Assembly: GCA_026129405.1 (NCBI GenBank)
Contig: JAHCID010000001.1
Location: 589,237-653,236 of the forward strand
Length of the DNA stretch: 64,000 nucleotides
Direction: 5' to 3'
From: a bacterium
GTDB taxonomy: Bacteria; Desulfobacterota; Binatia; DP-6
Below the pieces are notes generated by a model. The model was not told where the DNA came from and did no database searches. It saw only the letters and a program-made list of their open reading frames with translations. The translations under genes and the position numbers were made by a program. Every line of letters starts with the position of its first letter. Position 1 is the stretch's first letter. This document shows positions 8,234 to 17,059 of this stretch, one piece after another.

Positions 8234-9747
8234 CGCACCGCGAGGAAGAGGTCGCGGGCCGCGCCCTCGGAGAGCTGCGAGACGCGGGTGACGCGGTCGG
8301 CGAGCGCGCCGAGCGCGTCGAGCGAGCTCGAGCCGACGTCGATCAGCACCGCGTACAGCGAGAAGTCGAGGCGCAGCTTCGCGCGCAGGAAGCGCTCGCG
8401 CCACTGCGGAGCCACCTGGCACTCGCCGTCGGTGATGAGCACGACGTCGCCGCGCCGGTAGCGCGCCTGCGACAGCGTCTCGACGGCCGCGTCGAGCGGC
8501 GCCTCGAAGTCGGTGCCGCCGCCCGGGAAGTACTCGGCGACGTCGAGCGCGCGGTCCGCGCGCACGGCGTGGTGGTCGCGCGGGTTGAGATCGAGCGTCC
8601 ACAGCGGCACGTCCTTCGACGAGAAGCAGACGAAGCGGAACAGGCGACGCTGGCGGCGCGCAATCTCGAGCAGCGTCAGCGCCACGGCCTTCGCCCACAG
8701 CTCCTTCTCGCCGGCCATCGAGGCCGAGCCGTCGAGGAGCACGATCATCGGCCCGCGTCCGCGCTCGTCGACGCCGCGCAGCCGATAGGCCTGGAGGCGT
8801 CCCTCGACGAGCCGGCGTGCGAAGTCGCGGCGCAGGAGCGGATGGCGCAGCGCGAGCAGCTCCGGCGGCAGGAGGCGATCCAGCTCGCCCGACAGCCCGA
8901 CCGCGTGTACCTCCTCGCTCGGCCGCTCGAGCGAGCGGCGGCGGAGCGCCATCGCCTGCGCGCGCATGCGGCCGACGAGCGCCGCGAGCCGGCGCAGCTT
9001 CGGGCTGCGCGCGAGCCGGCGTCCCAGCTCGAGCGCGCGTCCCGGCGACGAGCGTCCGCCCGCGCCGAGGCCGGTGCTCCAGCCGTGCGCCTCCTGTCCG
9101 GCCTCGGCGATCTCGCGCCGCAGGCCCCCGGCAGCGGTGCCGAGGACCTGGCGTGCGCGCGCCGGCATCTCGCCCAAACGCTCGGTCACGAGCGACGCCT
9201 TCTGGCGCAGCTGCGCGGCGGCCTGCTGCGTCGCGCGCTCGGCGACGGCGCGCGTCGCCTCGCTCGCCTCGGTGTCGCCGAGGCTCTCGTGCTCCTGGGC
9301 GCGCCGCCGTACCTCTGCCTCCTTGCGGGCGAGATCCCACAGGTCGACCATGTCGCCGCGCGGCAGCAGGCGCTCGGCACGCAGCAGCGCCAGCAGCTCC
9401 TCGCCGAGGAGCACCGTCGCGAGCCCGGCGCGGGTCTCGTCGAGCTGCGTCTCGGCGCGCAGCGGCGCGAAGAGCGGGTGCTCGCGCAGGCCGCCCAGGA
9501 GGACGCCGTTCAGCGCCGCCGACGGCCCCACCTCGTCGGCGGCGCGCGTGCGCGGCTCGAGCTTGTAGAGCAGGCAGAAGACGTCGGCGACGAGCGCGCG
9601 GAAGTGCGGCAGCAGCGCCGCACCGGCCTCGAGCAGCGCGCGCAACGACGGCGCCTCGGCGGCGAGCGTCGCGAACGCGCTGCGGTCGAAGCTGTCGCTC
9701 TCGACCCAGGCGTGGACGTCGGGCGGGATGAGGACGGCGCGTGCCAT
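8230..9747 (-). CDS. VWA domain protein, ViaA/CoxE-like partner of MoxR
   Basis: 505 residues. The ATG overlaps the MoxR stop by one base (TGATG). The N-terminal two thirds are helical and charged. The C-terminal third is a von Willebrand factor A domain with a complete metal-ion-dependent adhesion site: D339-G-S341-A-S343, Thr412 in GGGTDFEAPL and Asp440 in LITDGE. MoxR-type AAA+ ATPases with a VWA partner (for example RavA-ViaA) act as chaperones that insert cofactors or remodel complexes in the cytoplasm or at the membrane. No signal peptide or membrane helix is seen, which fits a cytoplasmic partner. The client may be the co-encoded CoA transferase or an unlinked enzyme. Confidence 0.92.
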   Translation of the reverse strand: MARAVLIPPDVHAWVESDSFDRSAFATLAAEAPSLRALLEAGAALLPHFRALVADVFCLLYKLEPRTRAADEVGPSAALNGVLLGGLREHPLFAPLRAETQLDETRAGLATVLLGEELLALLRAERLLPRGDMVDLWDLARKEAEVRRRAQEHESLGDTEASEATRAVAERATQQAAAQLRQKASLVTERLGEMPARARQVLGTAAGGLRREIAEAGQEAHGWSTGLGAGGRSSPGRALELGRRLARSPKLRRLAALVGRMRAQAMALRRRSLERPSEEVHAVGLSGELDRLLPPELLALRHPLLRRDFARRLVEGRLQAYRLRGVDERGRGPMIVLLDGSASMAGEKELWAKAVALTLLEIARRQRRLFRFVCFSSKDVPLWTLDLNPRDHHAVRADRALDVAEYFPGGGTDFEAPLDAAVETLSQARYRRGDVVLITDGECQVAPQWRERFLRAKLRLDFSLYAVLIDVGSSSLDALGALADRVTRVSQLSEGAARDLFLAVR

Positions 9748-10904
9748 CAGAGCCGGACCAGCATCTCCTGTTGGATGTCGAGGATCTCCTGGCGCAGCGC
9801 CTCGGCCGTCGCCGTGGCGCGGCCGCCGCGGCGCGCGCCCTCGAGGAGGTCGTCGACCTGCTGCGCGATCTGGCGCAGCTTGGTGTGCGCTTCGACGGTC
9901 GCGCGGCTGCGCTGCTCGGGATGCTCCCAGTCGCGGAACGCGTAGTCGCGCAGCTCGCGCGCCTGGTAGACGAGCACCCGCACCTCGTCCTCCCAGCCGT
10001 GGATCAGCTCGCGGACGGCGTCGCGCACGACCGGCTGCTCGGCGGGATCGCGCCACAGGACGTGCTCGAGGAACGCGAGGTCGCCCTCGACGATCGCGTC
10101 GCGCCCGGCCAGCCAGGCGTGCGCGCGCAGGACGCCGATCGACTGCGCCCAGCGGCGGTCGGAGGCCACGACGCCCTTGTCGGCGAGCGCGCGGCGCAGG
10201 TCGGCGACGGCGCGCAGCACGGCGCCCGGCACCGCGAGCGCCGTGACCTCCGCGCGCGCCGCCTCGAGCGTCGCGAGCGGGATCGTCGTGCGTACGTCGC
10301 TCGGCTTGGCCTGGAGGAGCTTCAGGAAACGGAAGTCCTCGCGCAGGTAGTCGACCTGGAAGCGGAGCAGGAAGCGGTCGTGCAGCGCCAGCAGCTCGTC
10401 GTCCTCGGGCAGCTCGTTGGCGGCGCCGAACAGCGTCAGCAGCGGGACGTCCGTCACCTCGCGCCCGTTGTGGAAGCGGCGCTCGTTCATCACCGAGAGG
10501 ATCGTGTTGAGGATCGACGAGCTCGCCTTGAACACCTCGTCGAGAAAGGCGACGTGGGCCTCGGGCAGCTTCTGCGTGGTGAGCCGGCGGTAGTCGTCGG
10601 CCTCGAGGGCGCGCAGGCTGACGGCCCCGAACAGCTCCTCGGGCGTCGTGAAGCGGGTGAGGAGCCACTGGAAGTAGCGGGCGTCGTCGAGCCGGCGGCA
10701 GACCTCGTCGGCGAGCATCGACTTGGCGGTTCCGGGGGGGCCGATGACGAGGACGTGCTGGCCGGCGAGGAGGGCTACGAGCGCGCCGTCGACGAGGGCG
10801 TCGCGCTCGAGGAAGCGTTGCCGCAGCTCGTCCCGGATGGTCCGGAGCAGCGCACGTGGGGACGACACGCGCGGAGGATAGGGGCCGGCCGGGTCGCCTC
10901 GCAA
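9747..10904 (-). CDS. MoxR/RavA family AAA+ ATPase
   Basis: 385 residues from the ATG at 10904; a GTG at 10868 would remove 12 poorly conserved residues and is equally possible. Walker A is GPPGTAKS (55-62), Walker B is HVAFLDEVF (about 115-123), and the following SSSILNTILSVMNERRF and LFGAANELP segments are typical of the RavA branch (sensor 1 region). The C-terminal helical lid is present. It should power the VWA protein encoded next, with which it overlaps by one base. The start region faces a divergent LOG-family gene only about 30 bases away. Confidence 0.94.
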   Translation of the reverse strand: MRGDPAGPYPPRVSSPRALLRTIRDELRQRFLERDALVDGALVALLAGQHVLVIGPPGTAKSMLADEVCRRLDDARYFQWLLTRFTTPEELFGAVSLRALEADDYRRLTTQKLPEAHVAFLDEVFKASSSILNTILSVMNERRFHNGREVTDVPLLTLFGAANELPEDDELLALHDRFLLRFQVDYLREDFRFLKLLQAKPSDVRTTIPLATLEAARAEVTALAVPGAVLRAVADLRRALADKGVVASDRRWAQSIGVLRAHAWLAGRDAIVEGDLAFLEHVLWRDPAEQPVVRDAVRELIHGWEDEVRVLVYQARELRDYAFRDWEHPEQRSRATVEAHTKLRQIAQQVDDLLEGARRGGRATATAEALRQEILDIQQEMLVRL

Positions 10905-10936
10905 CCCGTTCCCCTTCGGGGCAGTATGACGCCCGG
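10905..10936. promoter_or_regulatory. very short divergent intergenic spacer with palindrome
   Basis: Only 32 bases separate the annotated starts of the MoxR gene (minus) and the LOG-family gene (plus). They contain the palindrome CCCC-TTC-GGGG at 10911-10921. Two full promoters would have to overlap each other or reach into the coding ends. If MoxR starts at the GTG at 10868 the spacer is 68 bases. No clear -35/-10 pair is seen. Confidence 0.35.
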
Positions 10937-11995
10937 ATGCCCCCGAAGCCCGCTCCAGCCCGCGCGCCGCGCGAGCGCCGCCGCCGCTCGGTGCTGCCGG
11001 ACCTCCTGCCCCGCATCCAGCGCGACGAGGCGCTGTCGCGCGAGGAGACGCTGGTGCGGGAGATGGTCGAGACGAGCCTCAAGCTCCTGCGCGACCGCAC
11101 CAGCCTCGGCGACCTGAAGCTCGTCAACGCCGCCCTGCGCGAGCTGCGCTATGCGCTCGGCGTCAGCGCGCCCTACCGCGGGGTGCGTAAGGTGAGCGCC
11201 TTCGGCTCGGCGCGCACGCCGCCCGGGACGCCGACCTACCGCACCGCGGCCGAGTTCTCGCGCCGCATCGCCGAGCGCGGCTACATGATCATCACCGGCG
11301 GCGGCAACGGCATCATGCGCGCCTGCCAGGAGGGAGCTGGACGCGAGCGCAGCTTCGGCTTCAACATCCGGCTGCCGTTCGAGCAGGGCGCGAACGAGTT
11401 CATCTCGAACGACCCGAAGCTGGTCACCTTCCGCTACTTCTTCACGCGCAAGCTGATGTTCATCAAGGAGGCCGACGCGCTCGTGCTCTTCCCCGGCGGC
11501 TTCGGCACCCACGACGAGGGCTACGAGGCGCTGACGCTCGCGCAGACCGGCAAGAGCCATCCCATGCCGATCGTCTTCGTCGACGCCCCGCGCGGCACCT
11601 ACTGGAAGACGTGGCAGCGCTACGTCGACGAGCACCTCTTGCGCAAGGGGCTCATCAGTCCCGACGACCTGGCCCTCTTCAAGGTGACGACCGACGTCGA
11701 CGAGGCGGTCGAGGAGATCACCGGCTTCTATCGGCTGTACCACTCGTCGCGCTACGTCGGCTCGAAGTGGGTGATCCGGCTGAACCATCCGCTCGCGCCG
11801 GAGGTCGTCCGCCGCCTGGCCGAGGAGTTCGCGCCGCTGGTCGCGTCGGGCACGATCGAGCAGTGCGAGGCGCTCGACGACGAGCGCGAGACCGAGCCCG
11901 AGCTGAACGCGTTGCCGCGGCTGGTGTTCGAGGCGCGGCGCTCGGCGTTCGGCCTGCGCCGCAAGCTGATCGACCGCATCAACGCCGAGGCCTGA
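10937..11995 (+). CDS. LOG family Rossmann-fold nucleotide-binding protein
   Basis: 352 residues. It has the two LOG-family hallmarks: GGGNGIMRACQEGA (121-134) and PGGFGTHDE (186-194), the phosphoribohydrolase motif PGGxGTxxE. LOG proteins cleave nucleotide 5'-monophosphates to base and ribose 5-phosphate (cytokinin activation in plants, purine or pyrimidine nucleosidases in bacteria). This is a long form with about 85 extra N-terminal and 110 C-terminal residues, closer to the large PpnN-type than to the 190-residue plant type. Start ATG at 10937 fits the end of the divergent spacer. A histidine phosphatase gene starts 4 bases after its stop, so both may act on phosphorylated metabolites. 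Confidence 0.9.
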   Translation: MPPKPAPARAPRERRRRSVLPDLLPRIQRDEALSREETLVREMVETSLKLLRDRTSLGDLKLVNAALRELRYALGVSAPYRGVRKVSAFGSARTPPGTPTYRTAAEFSRRIAERGYMIITGGGNGIMRACQEGAGRERSFGFNIRLPFEQGANEFISNDPKLVTFRYFFTRKLMFIKEADALVLFPGGFGTHDEGYEALTLAQTGKSHPMPIVFVDAPRGTYWKTWQRYVDEHLLRKGLISPDDLALFKVTTDVDEAVEEITGFYRLYHSSRYVGSKWVIRLNHPLAPEVVRRLAEEFAPLVASGTIEQCEALDDERETEPELNALPRLVFEARRSAFGLRRKLIDRINAEA

Positions 11996-11999
11996 GCGG

Positions 12000-12572
12000 G
12001 TGGGACGCGTGCTGCTGGTCCGCCACGCGGAGAGCGAAGGGAACCGAGCGGCGTGCTTCACGCCGCATCCGGAGATCCCGATCACGCCCGAAGGGCGGAT
12101 GCAGGCGCATGCCGCCGCCGCGCGGCTGCGCGCGTTCGCGCCGGCGCGGGTGGTGTCGAGTCCCTACCTGCGCGCGCGCCAGACCGCCCACATCCTGGCC
12201 GAGGAGCTCGCCCTGCGGACGGTGCACGTCGAGGACGACCTCCGCGAGCGCAGCTACGGCGCGCTCGCCGGCCTGCCCTATGCGACGCCGCGACCGGGGT
12301 TCGATCCGGCCTGCTACTGGGACTGGCGACCGCCCGGCGGCGAAACCCTCGTCGAGGTCGTGGCGCGCGCCGGCGCGGCGCTCGACCGCGTCGCCGCCGC
12401 CGCCGCGGCCGACGGGCACGACGTCGTGGTGGTGAGCCACGGCGCCGTGATGCTGGCGCTCGTCCGCCACGTGACCGGCAGGTGGGGACCGTCGCGCGTC
12501 GTTCCCAACGTCGGGCTGCTGGTGGCCCGGCACGACGGCGACGCGTGGTGCGGTCTGGAGGTCCCGACTTGA
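12000..12572 (+). CDS. histidine phosphatase family protein (phosphoglycerate mutase-like)
   Basis: 190 residues from a GTG placed 4 bases after the LOG-family stop, so probably in the same operon. The catalytic motif is LLVRHAESEGN with R8-H9 as phosphate-binding Arg and phospho-acceptor His; the second block SPYLRARQTA holds the usual Arg, ERSYGALAG carries the Glu region and VVVSHGAV holds the second His. It should remove phosphate from a small metabolite; mutase activity is less likely at this length. The substrate is unknown. Confidence 0.92.
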   Translation: MGRVLLVRHAESEGNRAACFTPHPEIPITPEGRMQAHAAAARLRAFAPARVVSSPYLRARQTAHILAEELALRTVHVEDDLRERSYGALAGLPYATPRPGFDPACYWDWRPPGGETLVEVVARAGAALDRVAAAAAADGHDVVVVSHGAVMLALVRHVTGRWGPSRVVPNVGLLVARHDGDAWCGLEVPT

Positions 12573-12631
12573 GCGCCCGCGACGCTGCGTGGCATGATCG
12601 TCTCCGCTGGGTTTCGCGGGAGGTGGTGGTG

Positions 12632-13828
12632 ATGCGTGGTGGTGTGCGGGCGAGCCTGCTGCTCGTCCTGGCGGTCGTCGTCATGGCGCCGACGTGGGCG
12701 CCTGCGGCGTTCGCGGCGGCGTCCCGCGTCAAGGCTCGCGCCGCTCTCGTCGTCGACGCGAACACGGGCGAGGTGCTCTTCGAGCGCAATCCGGACGAGG
12801 CCCTGCCGCCCGCGAGTACGACGAAGGTGCTCACCGCGATCGTCGCCATCGAGAGCGGCCGGCTCGGCGACTCGGTCCGGGTGAGCGAGTTCGCCGCCTC
12901 GACCGCGCCCTCGAAGATCGGCCTGCGTCCGGGGCAGCGGATGGTGATCCAGGATCTGCTCTACGCGGTCCTGCTCAAGTCGGCGAACGACGCCTCGGTC
13001 GTCGTCGCCGAGGGCGTGTCGGGGTCGCAGGCGGCTTTCTCCTCCCGGATGAACGCGCGCGCCCGCGCCCTCGGCGCGACGCGCTCGAACTTCGCGAATC
13101 CGCACGGCCTGACCGCGCCCGGGCACGTCTCGACCGTGCGCGATCTCACCCGCATCTTCCGCCACGGGCTCACGATCCCGCTCTTCCGCTCGATCCTCGC
13201 CACGCCGGCGGCCGATCTGCCCGTCGACGCCACCAAGCGCTTCACGATCGCCGTCCGCTCGCACAACCGGCTGCTCTCCGGTTGGTCGTACCAGGTGATC
13301 GGCAAGACCGGGTACACGCGGCCGGCGAAGCGCTGCTTCGTCGGTGCGGCCCGCAACGGCGAGCGCGAGATCGTCATCGCGCTGCTCGGTTCGACGGATC
13401 TCTGGGGCGACGCGCGGGCGCTGGTCGAGATCGGCCTCGGTCCCGGTGGGCCGCCGGAGCCCGAGACGCCGGTGCTGCAGGCGAAGAAGCCCGCGCGGCC
13501 GGCGCAGGTACGCGCGGCACCCGGCCCGAAGAAGCCGGTTCCGCAGCTCGCCGTCCGTCGCAAGGCGCCCGCCGAGGACGAGGGCGACATCGAGGAGCTG
13601 CCGCGCCATCTCGCCGGCCCGGCGCGTTTCACGGTCCAGCTGGGCCCGTTCGGGAGCCGCAACGGCGCCCTCGATGCGCGCACGAAGCTCGCCAAGCGCG
13701 GCTATCACGCCCGCGTCGTCGGCAAGGCGCTCCAGGTCGGCGCCTTCGCCGACAAGGGCCGCGCGACCCGGCTCGCCACCAACCTGAAGCGCAGCGGCTA
13801 CCGGCCGGTCGTCGTCGCGCTGCGCTGA
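12632..13828 (+). CDS. D-alanyl-D-alanine carboxypeptidase (PBP5-like) with SPOR domain
   Basis: 398 residues. GGGAGG lies about 10 bases before the ATG, and residues 8-29 are a signal peptide ending in AFA-A. The penicillin-binding serine peptidase motifs are all present: S62-T-T-K65, S117-A-N119 and K225-T-G227. Residues 332-397 form a SPOR domain (FTVQLGPFGSRNGALDAR start), which binds septal glycan lacking stem peptides. An Ala/Pro/Lys linker (275-330) joins them. It should trim the terminal D-Ala from peptidoglycan stems in the periplasm, probably at the division site. No C-terminal amphipathic helix as in E. coli PBP5 is seen. Its 3' end overlaps the convergent ddl gene by 31 bases. Confidence 0.93.
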   Translation: MRGGVRASLLLVLAVVVMAPTWAPAAFAAASRVKARAALVVDANTGEVLFERNPDEALPPASTTKVLTAIVAIESGRLGDSVRVSEFAASTAPSKIGLRPGQRMVIQDLLYAVLLKSANDASVVVAEGVSGSQAAFSSRMNARARALGATRSNFANPHGLTAPGHVSTVRDLTRIFRHGLTIPLFRSILATPAADLPVDATKRFTIAVRSHNRLLSGWSYQVIGKTGYTRPAKRCFVGAARNGEREIVIALLGSTDLWGDARALVEIGLGPGGPPEPETPVLQAKKPARPAQVRAAPGPKKPVPQLAVRRKAPAEDEGDIEELPRHLAGPARFTVQLGPFGSRNGALDARTKLAKRGYHARVVGKALQVGAFADKGRATRLATNLKRSGYRPVVVALR

Positions 13829-14952
13829 TCCGTCGCGGCGGCCGACGGCAGCGCGAACGAGAGCCGTCGCTGGGCGCGCTCGGCGTGGCGGGCGAGCGCC
13901 AGCGCGATCAGGCGGTCGACGAGCTGCGGCATCGGCACGCCGCTCGCGGCCCACATGCCGGGGTACATGCTCGTCGCGGTGAACCCCGGCATCGTGTTGA
14001 TCTCGTTGACGAGGATGCGGCCGGTGCCCTGCTCGAGAAAGAAGTCGACGCGGGCGAGGCCGGCGCAGTCGATGGCGCGGAAGGCGCGGATCGCCAGCAC
14101 CCGCATCGCTTCGCTCACCTCCGGCGGGACGGCGGCGGGAATGACCGGGCGGGCACCGGCGTCGACGTACTTGTCGACGTAGTCGTAGAACTCGTGCGAC
14201 GGGAGGATCTCGCCAACGACCGACGCCTCGGCGTCGGCGTTGCCGAGCACCGCGACCTCGAGCTCGCGCGCCGACACCGCCTCCTCGACCATCACCTTGG
14301 GATCGTATGCCGCCGCATCTTCGAGCGCCGCGGCGAGGCCGTCGGCGCTGCTCACCTTGTGGACGCCGACCGACGAGCCGAGATTGGCGGGCTTCACGAA
14401 GCAGGGAAAGCCGAGCTCGTCGAGCACGCGCTCGGCGATCGTCTCGGCGGGCTCGTGCCGGGGGTGCACGACCAGCGAGCGACAGACCGGCAGCCCGGCG
14501 TCGCGGAACACGGCCTTCATCAGCGCCTTGTCCATGCCCACGGCCGAAGCCGCGACGCCGGCGCCGACGTACGGCAGGCCGGCCAGCTCGAGCAGCCCCT
14601 GGATCGTGCCGTCCTCGCCGTACGTGCCGTGCAGAACCGGAAAGACGACGTCGAGCCCCGGCCCGGCAGGCCCGCCCGTCAGCGGAACGAGCGCCCCGCG
14701 CGTCGGATCGGTCGGCACGAGCACCTCGATCCCGTAGTCGGGGAGCGGGCGCAGATCGCGCTGCGCTTCCTCGAGCAGCCGCAGGCTCTCGAGGCCGGTG
14801 CGCCAGCGGCCGTCCTTGCCGATGCCGATCGGCACGACCTCGTAGCGCGCGGGATCGAGCGCGCCGATCACCGTCCATGCCGAGCGCAGCGAGACCTCGT
14901 GCTCGCCGGACCGACCCCCGTACACCACCCCGACGCGCAGCCGCCTCGTCAT
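13798..14952 (-). CDS. ddl: D-alanine--D-alanine ligase
   Basis: 384 residues from the ATG at 14952, preceded by GCGGAGC; a GTG at 14973 is less likely. N-terminal motif VGVVYGGRSGEHEVSL, an ATP-grasp core with KPANLGSSVGV and EEAVSARELEVAVLG, and the metal and substrate loop VDFFLEQGTGRILVNEINT followed by MPGFTATSMYPGM are all typical of Ddl. It makes D-Ala-D-Ala in the cytoplasm for peptidoglycan. It is convergent with, and overlaps by 31 bases, the D,D-carboxypeptidase that removes the same terminal D-Ala outside the cell. The last about 15 residues are therefore encoded antisense to the SPOR domain end. Confidence 0.96.
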   Translation of the reverse strand: MTRRLRVGVVYGGRSGEHEVSLRSAWTVIGALDPARYEVVPIGIGKDGRWRTGLESLRLLEEAQRDLRPLPDYGIEVLVPTDPTRGALVPLTGGPAGPGLDVVFPVLHGTYGEDGTIQGLLELAGLPYVGAGVAASAVGMDKALMKAVFRDAGLPVCRSLVVHPRHEPAETIAERVLDELGFPCFVKPANLGSSVGVHKVSSADGLAAALEDAAAYDPKVMVEEAVSARELEVAVLGNADAEASVVGEILPSHEFYDYVDKYVDAGARPVIPAAVPPEVSEAMRVLAIRAFRAIDCAGLARVDFFLEQGTGRILVNEINTMPGFTATSMYPGMWAASGVPMPQLVDRLIALALARHAERAQRRLSFALPSAAATDQRSATTTGR

Positions 14953-15249
14953 GCTCCGCTTCTGGCACCGCACCGGCTCGCCTGCAACACGCGATCCATC
15001 GCGCGTCGTCGCGCGTGTCGTTCGCGCGACGCGGATTTGCGCTCGTACCGTAGATTTCTTCTTGACCGGGCACGACGCATTCGCTAAAGCACTGCCGTTC
15101 CGAACGACTCGCGGCCCTCGGCGACCACCGAACCAACCGCGCGACGATCATCGCGAACCGACTGCGACCATCGTCGTGCTCCCACTGGGACGGGTGTCTC
15201 CGCGATCCGTGCGACGCGTGGAACGTGAGCCGCCGCGCGCTTCGGCGTC
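14953..15249. other. non-coding stretch upstream of ddl
   Basis: Nearly 300 bases without a convincing gene. It must hold the ddl promoter on the minus strand, but no clear -35/-10 pair stands out there. On the plus strand TTGACC-17-TAAAGC (15062-15090) resembles a promoter but points at no plus-strand gene. Several GC-only inverted repeats occur around 14997-15035. The stretch around 15040-15100 is more AT-rich than its surroundings. Confidence 0.4.
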
Positions 15250-16203
15250 TCACGATTGCGGCAGCGTGCCGGCGACGCGCTCGAGGATCAGGCCCGCGAG
15301 CAGCGCACGCAGCTCCGGCAGCTCGCATCCCGCCGCCGCCGCGTGACCGCCGCCGCCGAGGTCGCGTGCGACGTGCGACAGGTCGACGTCGCAGTCGGGC
15401 GAGCGGCGGAAGCTCACCGACAGGCTCTTCGCGTCGTAGAGCGCGAAGACGGCGCCCGGCGTGCGCTTGCCCCACGCGTCGCCGATCTCGCTCGGGTGGC
15501 CGTCGCAGACCGCGGCGACGAGCGTGACGTCGCCGATCCGCTTCTCGATGCGGCTCGCCTCGGCGACGCGGAAGCTGCGCGCGATCTCCTCGCCGACGCG
15601 GTCCCGCGCCGCCTGCATGCGCGGCGTGTAGGTGACGGCGGCGTCGAGGGCGAGGAAGTCGTCGTACGCGTCGGGGCCGAGCGCGCGCACCACCCAGGCC
15701 AGCTCGCGCGAGCCGGGCACCCGGTGCAGCCAGCGGTCGTTGTCGTCGGCCATCGCCACCACCGGGGCGAACTCGTCGAAGCGACGCTCGGCGCGACGCT
15801 CGCCGTGCAGGCGCTCGGTCAGATACTCGTAGGTGAGTCGTGAGGCGGCGAAGTCCTCGCTCAGCACCTTGCCGGTGAACGGCACGTCGACCTTGCCGGC
15901 GCCGAAGCGCTCGAGCGCGGTGCGGTGGTGGTCGATCCAGTAGAGGCGGACGCCTTGGGCGACGAGGTCGCGGAGATGGGCGTCGGTCCTCGCCTCGCGC
16001 CAGGAGATGTCGGTGATCCACAGCTCGGCGGGCGTGCCGGGGGCGATGGCGAGGCCCTGGAGGACGGCGTCGACCTCGCTGTTGGCGGCGAAGTGCGGGA
16101 ACACGTCGGCCCGGTCGCCGTAGTAGCGCGCGACCGCGACCGCGGCGGTGACGCCGTCGAGACAGTGGGGACCGTGGCTGACGACGTGCACCTGGGGACG
16201 CAT
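15250..16203 (-). CDS. DHH family phosphoesterase
   Basis: 317 residues from the ATG at 16203 (an ATG at 16218 adds five residues; neither has a clear ribosome site). Motifs in order: VVSHGPHCLDG (motif I, SH..xxxDG), WITDISW (motif II), YWIDHHRT (the DHH motif), MADDNDRW (motif IV), and a C-terminal DHHA1 substrate domain with DLGGGGHAAAAGC. DHH proteins are manganese-dependent exonucleases or phosphatases acting on nanoRNA, pAp or cyclic dinucleotides. This short, soluble form lacks the extra domains of RecJ and GdpP, so an oligonucleotide or pAp role is likeliest but not shown. Divergent from a lipoprotein gene 82 bases away. Confidence 0.9.
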   Translation of the reverse strand: MRPQVHVVSHGPHCLDGVTAAVAVARYYGDRADVFPHFAANSEVDAVLQGLAIAPGTPAELWITDISWREARTDAHLRDLVAQGVRLYWIDHHRTALERFGAGKVDVPFTGKVLSEDFAASRLTYEYLTERLHGERRAERRFDEFAPVVAMADDNDRWLHRVPGSRELAWVVRALGPDAYDDFLALDAAVTYTPRMQAARDRVGEEIARSFRVAEASRIEKRIGDVTLVAAVCDGHPSEIGDAWGKRTPGAVFALYDAKSLSVSFRRSPDCDVDLSHVARDLGGGGHAAAAGCELPELRALLAGLILERVAGTLPQS

Positions 16204-16285
16204 GCAGGCGGGGATCATGGCGGATGGCGACCGGTCGGTCCACCGTGGTGGACGCTCGCGCGGCGAGACGCTAGCACGGCGAGCC

Positions 16286-17059
16286 ATGCGCCGGGCACTG
16301 CCGCTGCTGCTCGTCCTGCTCGCCGGGTGTCCGGCGCCGACCCAGTATGCGATCCGGCGCCCCGACCTCGACTGCGCCCGCGCGACGCGGGTCGCGTACC
16401 GCACGCTCACGACCATGGGCTACACGGTGACCGGCGTCGTCGAGCCGAGCGTCAAGCGCCCCGGGTCGCTGCGCGGGGTGAAGACGAACCCGGACGGCAC
16501 CACCGCCGAGGGCAACGTGCGCATCAACTGCGACCCGGGGGGCGTGACCCTGCAGCCGGTCGAAGGCGGCGTCGCGCCCAGCTTCGAGTTCAGCCGCGGC
16601 TTCGGCTACAGCTTCAAGTCGCTCGTGCAGCGGCCGGACGTCGAAACCCCGCAGGCCGAGACCGGGCTCCAGCTGCTGCTGGAGCGCATCGGCTCCCAGA
16701 AGGCGGGGCTCGACCTCGGCGGGGCGGCGATCAGCGGCGACCAGACGTTGATCCGTGTCACCGTCCGCAACGGCACCGACCGCGAGGTCGCCGTCACCGG
16801 CGCGCGCATCACCCTCCTCACCGCCGACGGCACCGAGGGCCACCCGCTCGCCGGCGCCGCGCGCGACGGCGCGATCGCCGCCGGCGGCGGCGGCCCACAG
16901 GTGCGCGGCGCGCTGCTCGACGGCCGCGTCGTCGTGCCGGGCGGACGCACCGAGGTGCGCTACCTCGTCTACCCGCCCGGTGCGTGGCGGGACGCGCAGG
17001 TGGCGGTCGAGGACGTCGAGACCGGCGAGACCGACGGCTTCTACGTGCGCGTGGAGTGA
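16286..17059 (+). CDS. predicted lipoprotein, unknown function
   Basis: 257 residues. The ATG at 16286 was chosen because it begins a short lipoprotein signal peptide ending in the lipobox LLAGC15. The mature protein has an early segment with paired Cys (DLDC, INC), then a region similar to FxLD-type extracellular beta domains: [20 protein letters not shown] is a typical strand pair. Expected in the periplasm, anchored to the inner or outer membrane. No catalytic motif. Its last 19 bases overlap the convergent P450 gene. Confidence 0.75.
   Translation: MRRALPLLLVLLAGCPAPTQYAIRRPDLDCARATRVAYRTLTTMGYTVTGVVEPSVKRPGSLRGVKTNPDGTTAEGNVRINCDPGGVTLQPVEGGVAPSFEFSRGFGYSFKSLVQRPDVETPQAETGLQLLLERIGSQKAGLDLGGAAISGDQTLIRVTVRNGTDREVAVTGARITLLTADGTEGHPLAGAARDGAIAAGGGGPQVRGALLDGRVVVPGGRTEVRYLVYPPGAWRDAQVAVEDVETGETDGFYVRVE

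Noticed and set aside
15062-15090. Promoter-like TTGACC-N17-TAAAGC on the plus strand
   Set aside because: No plus-strand gene or clear RNA follows; the next gene is on the minus strand.
12314-16243. A 1309-codon open frame on the minus strand
   Set aside because: It runs through ddl, the carboxypeptidase and the DHH gene in a wrong frame; the Arg-rich translation is typical of shadows.
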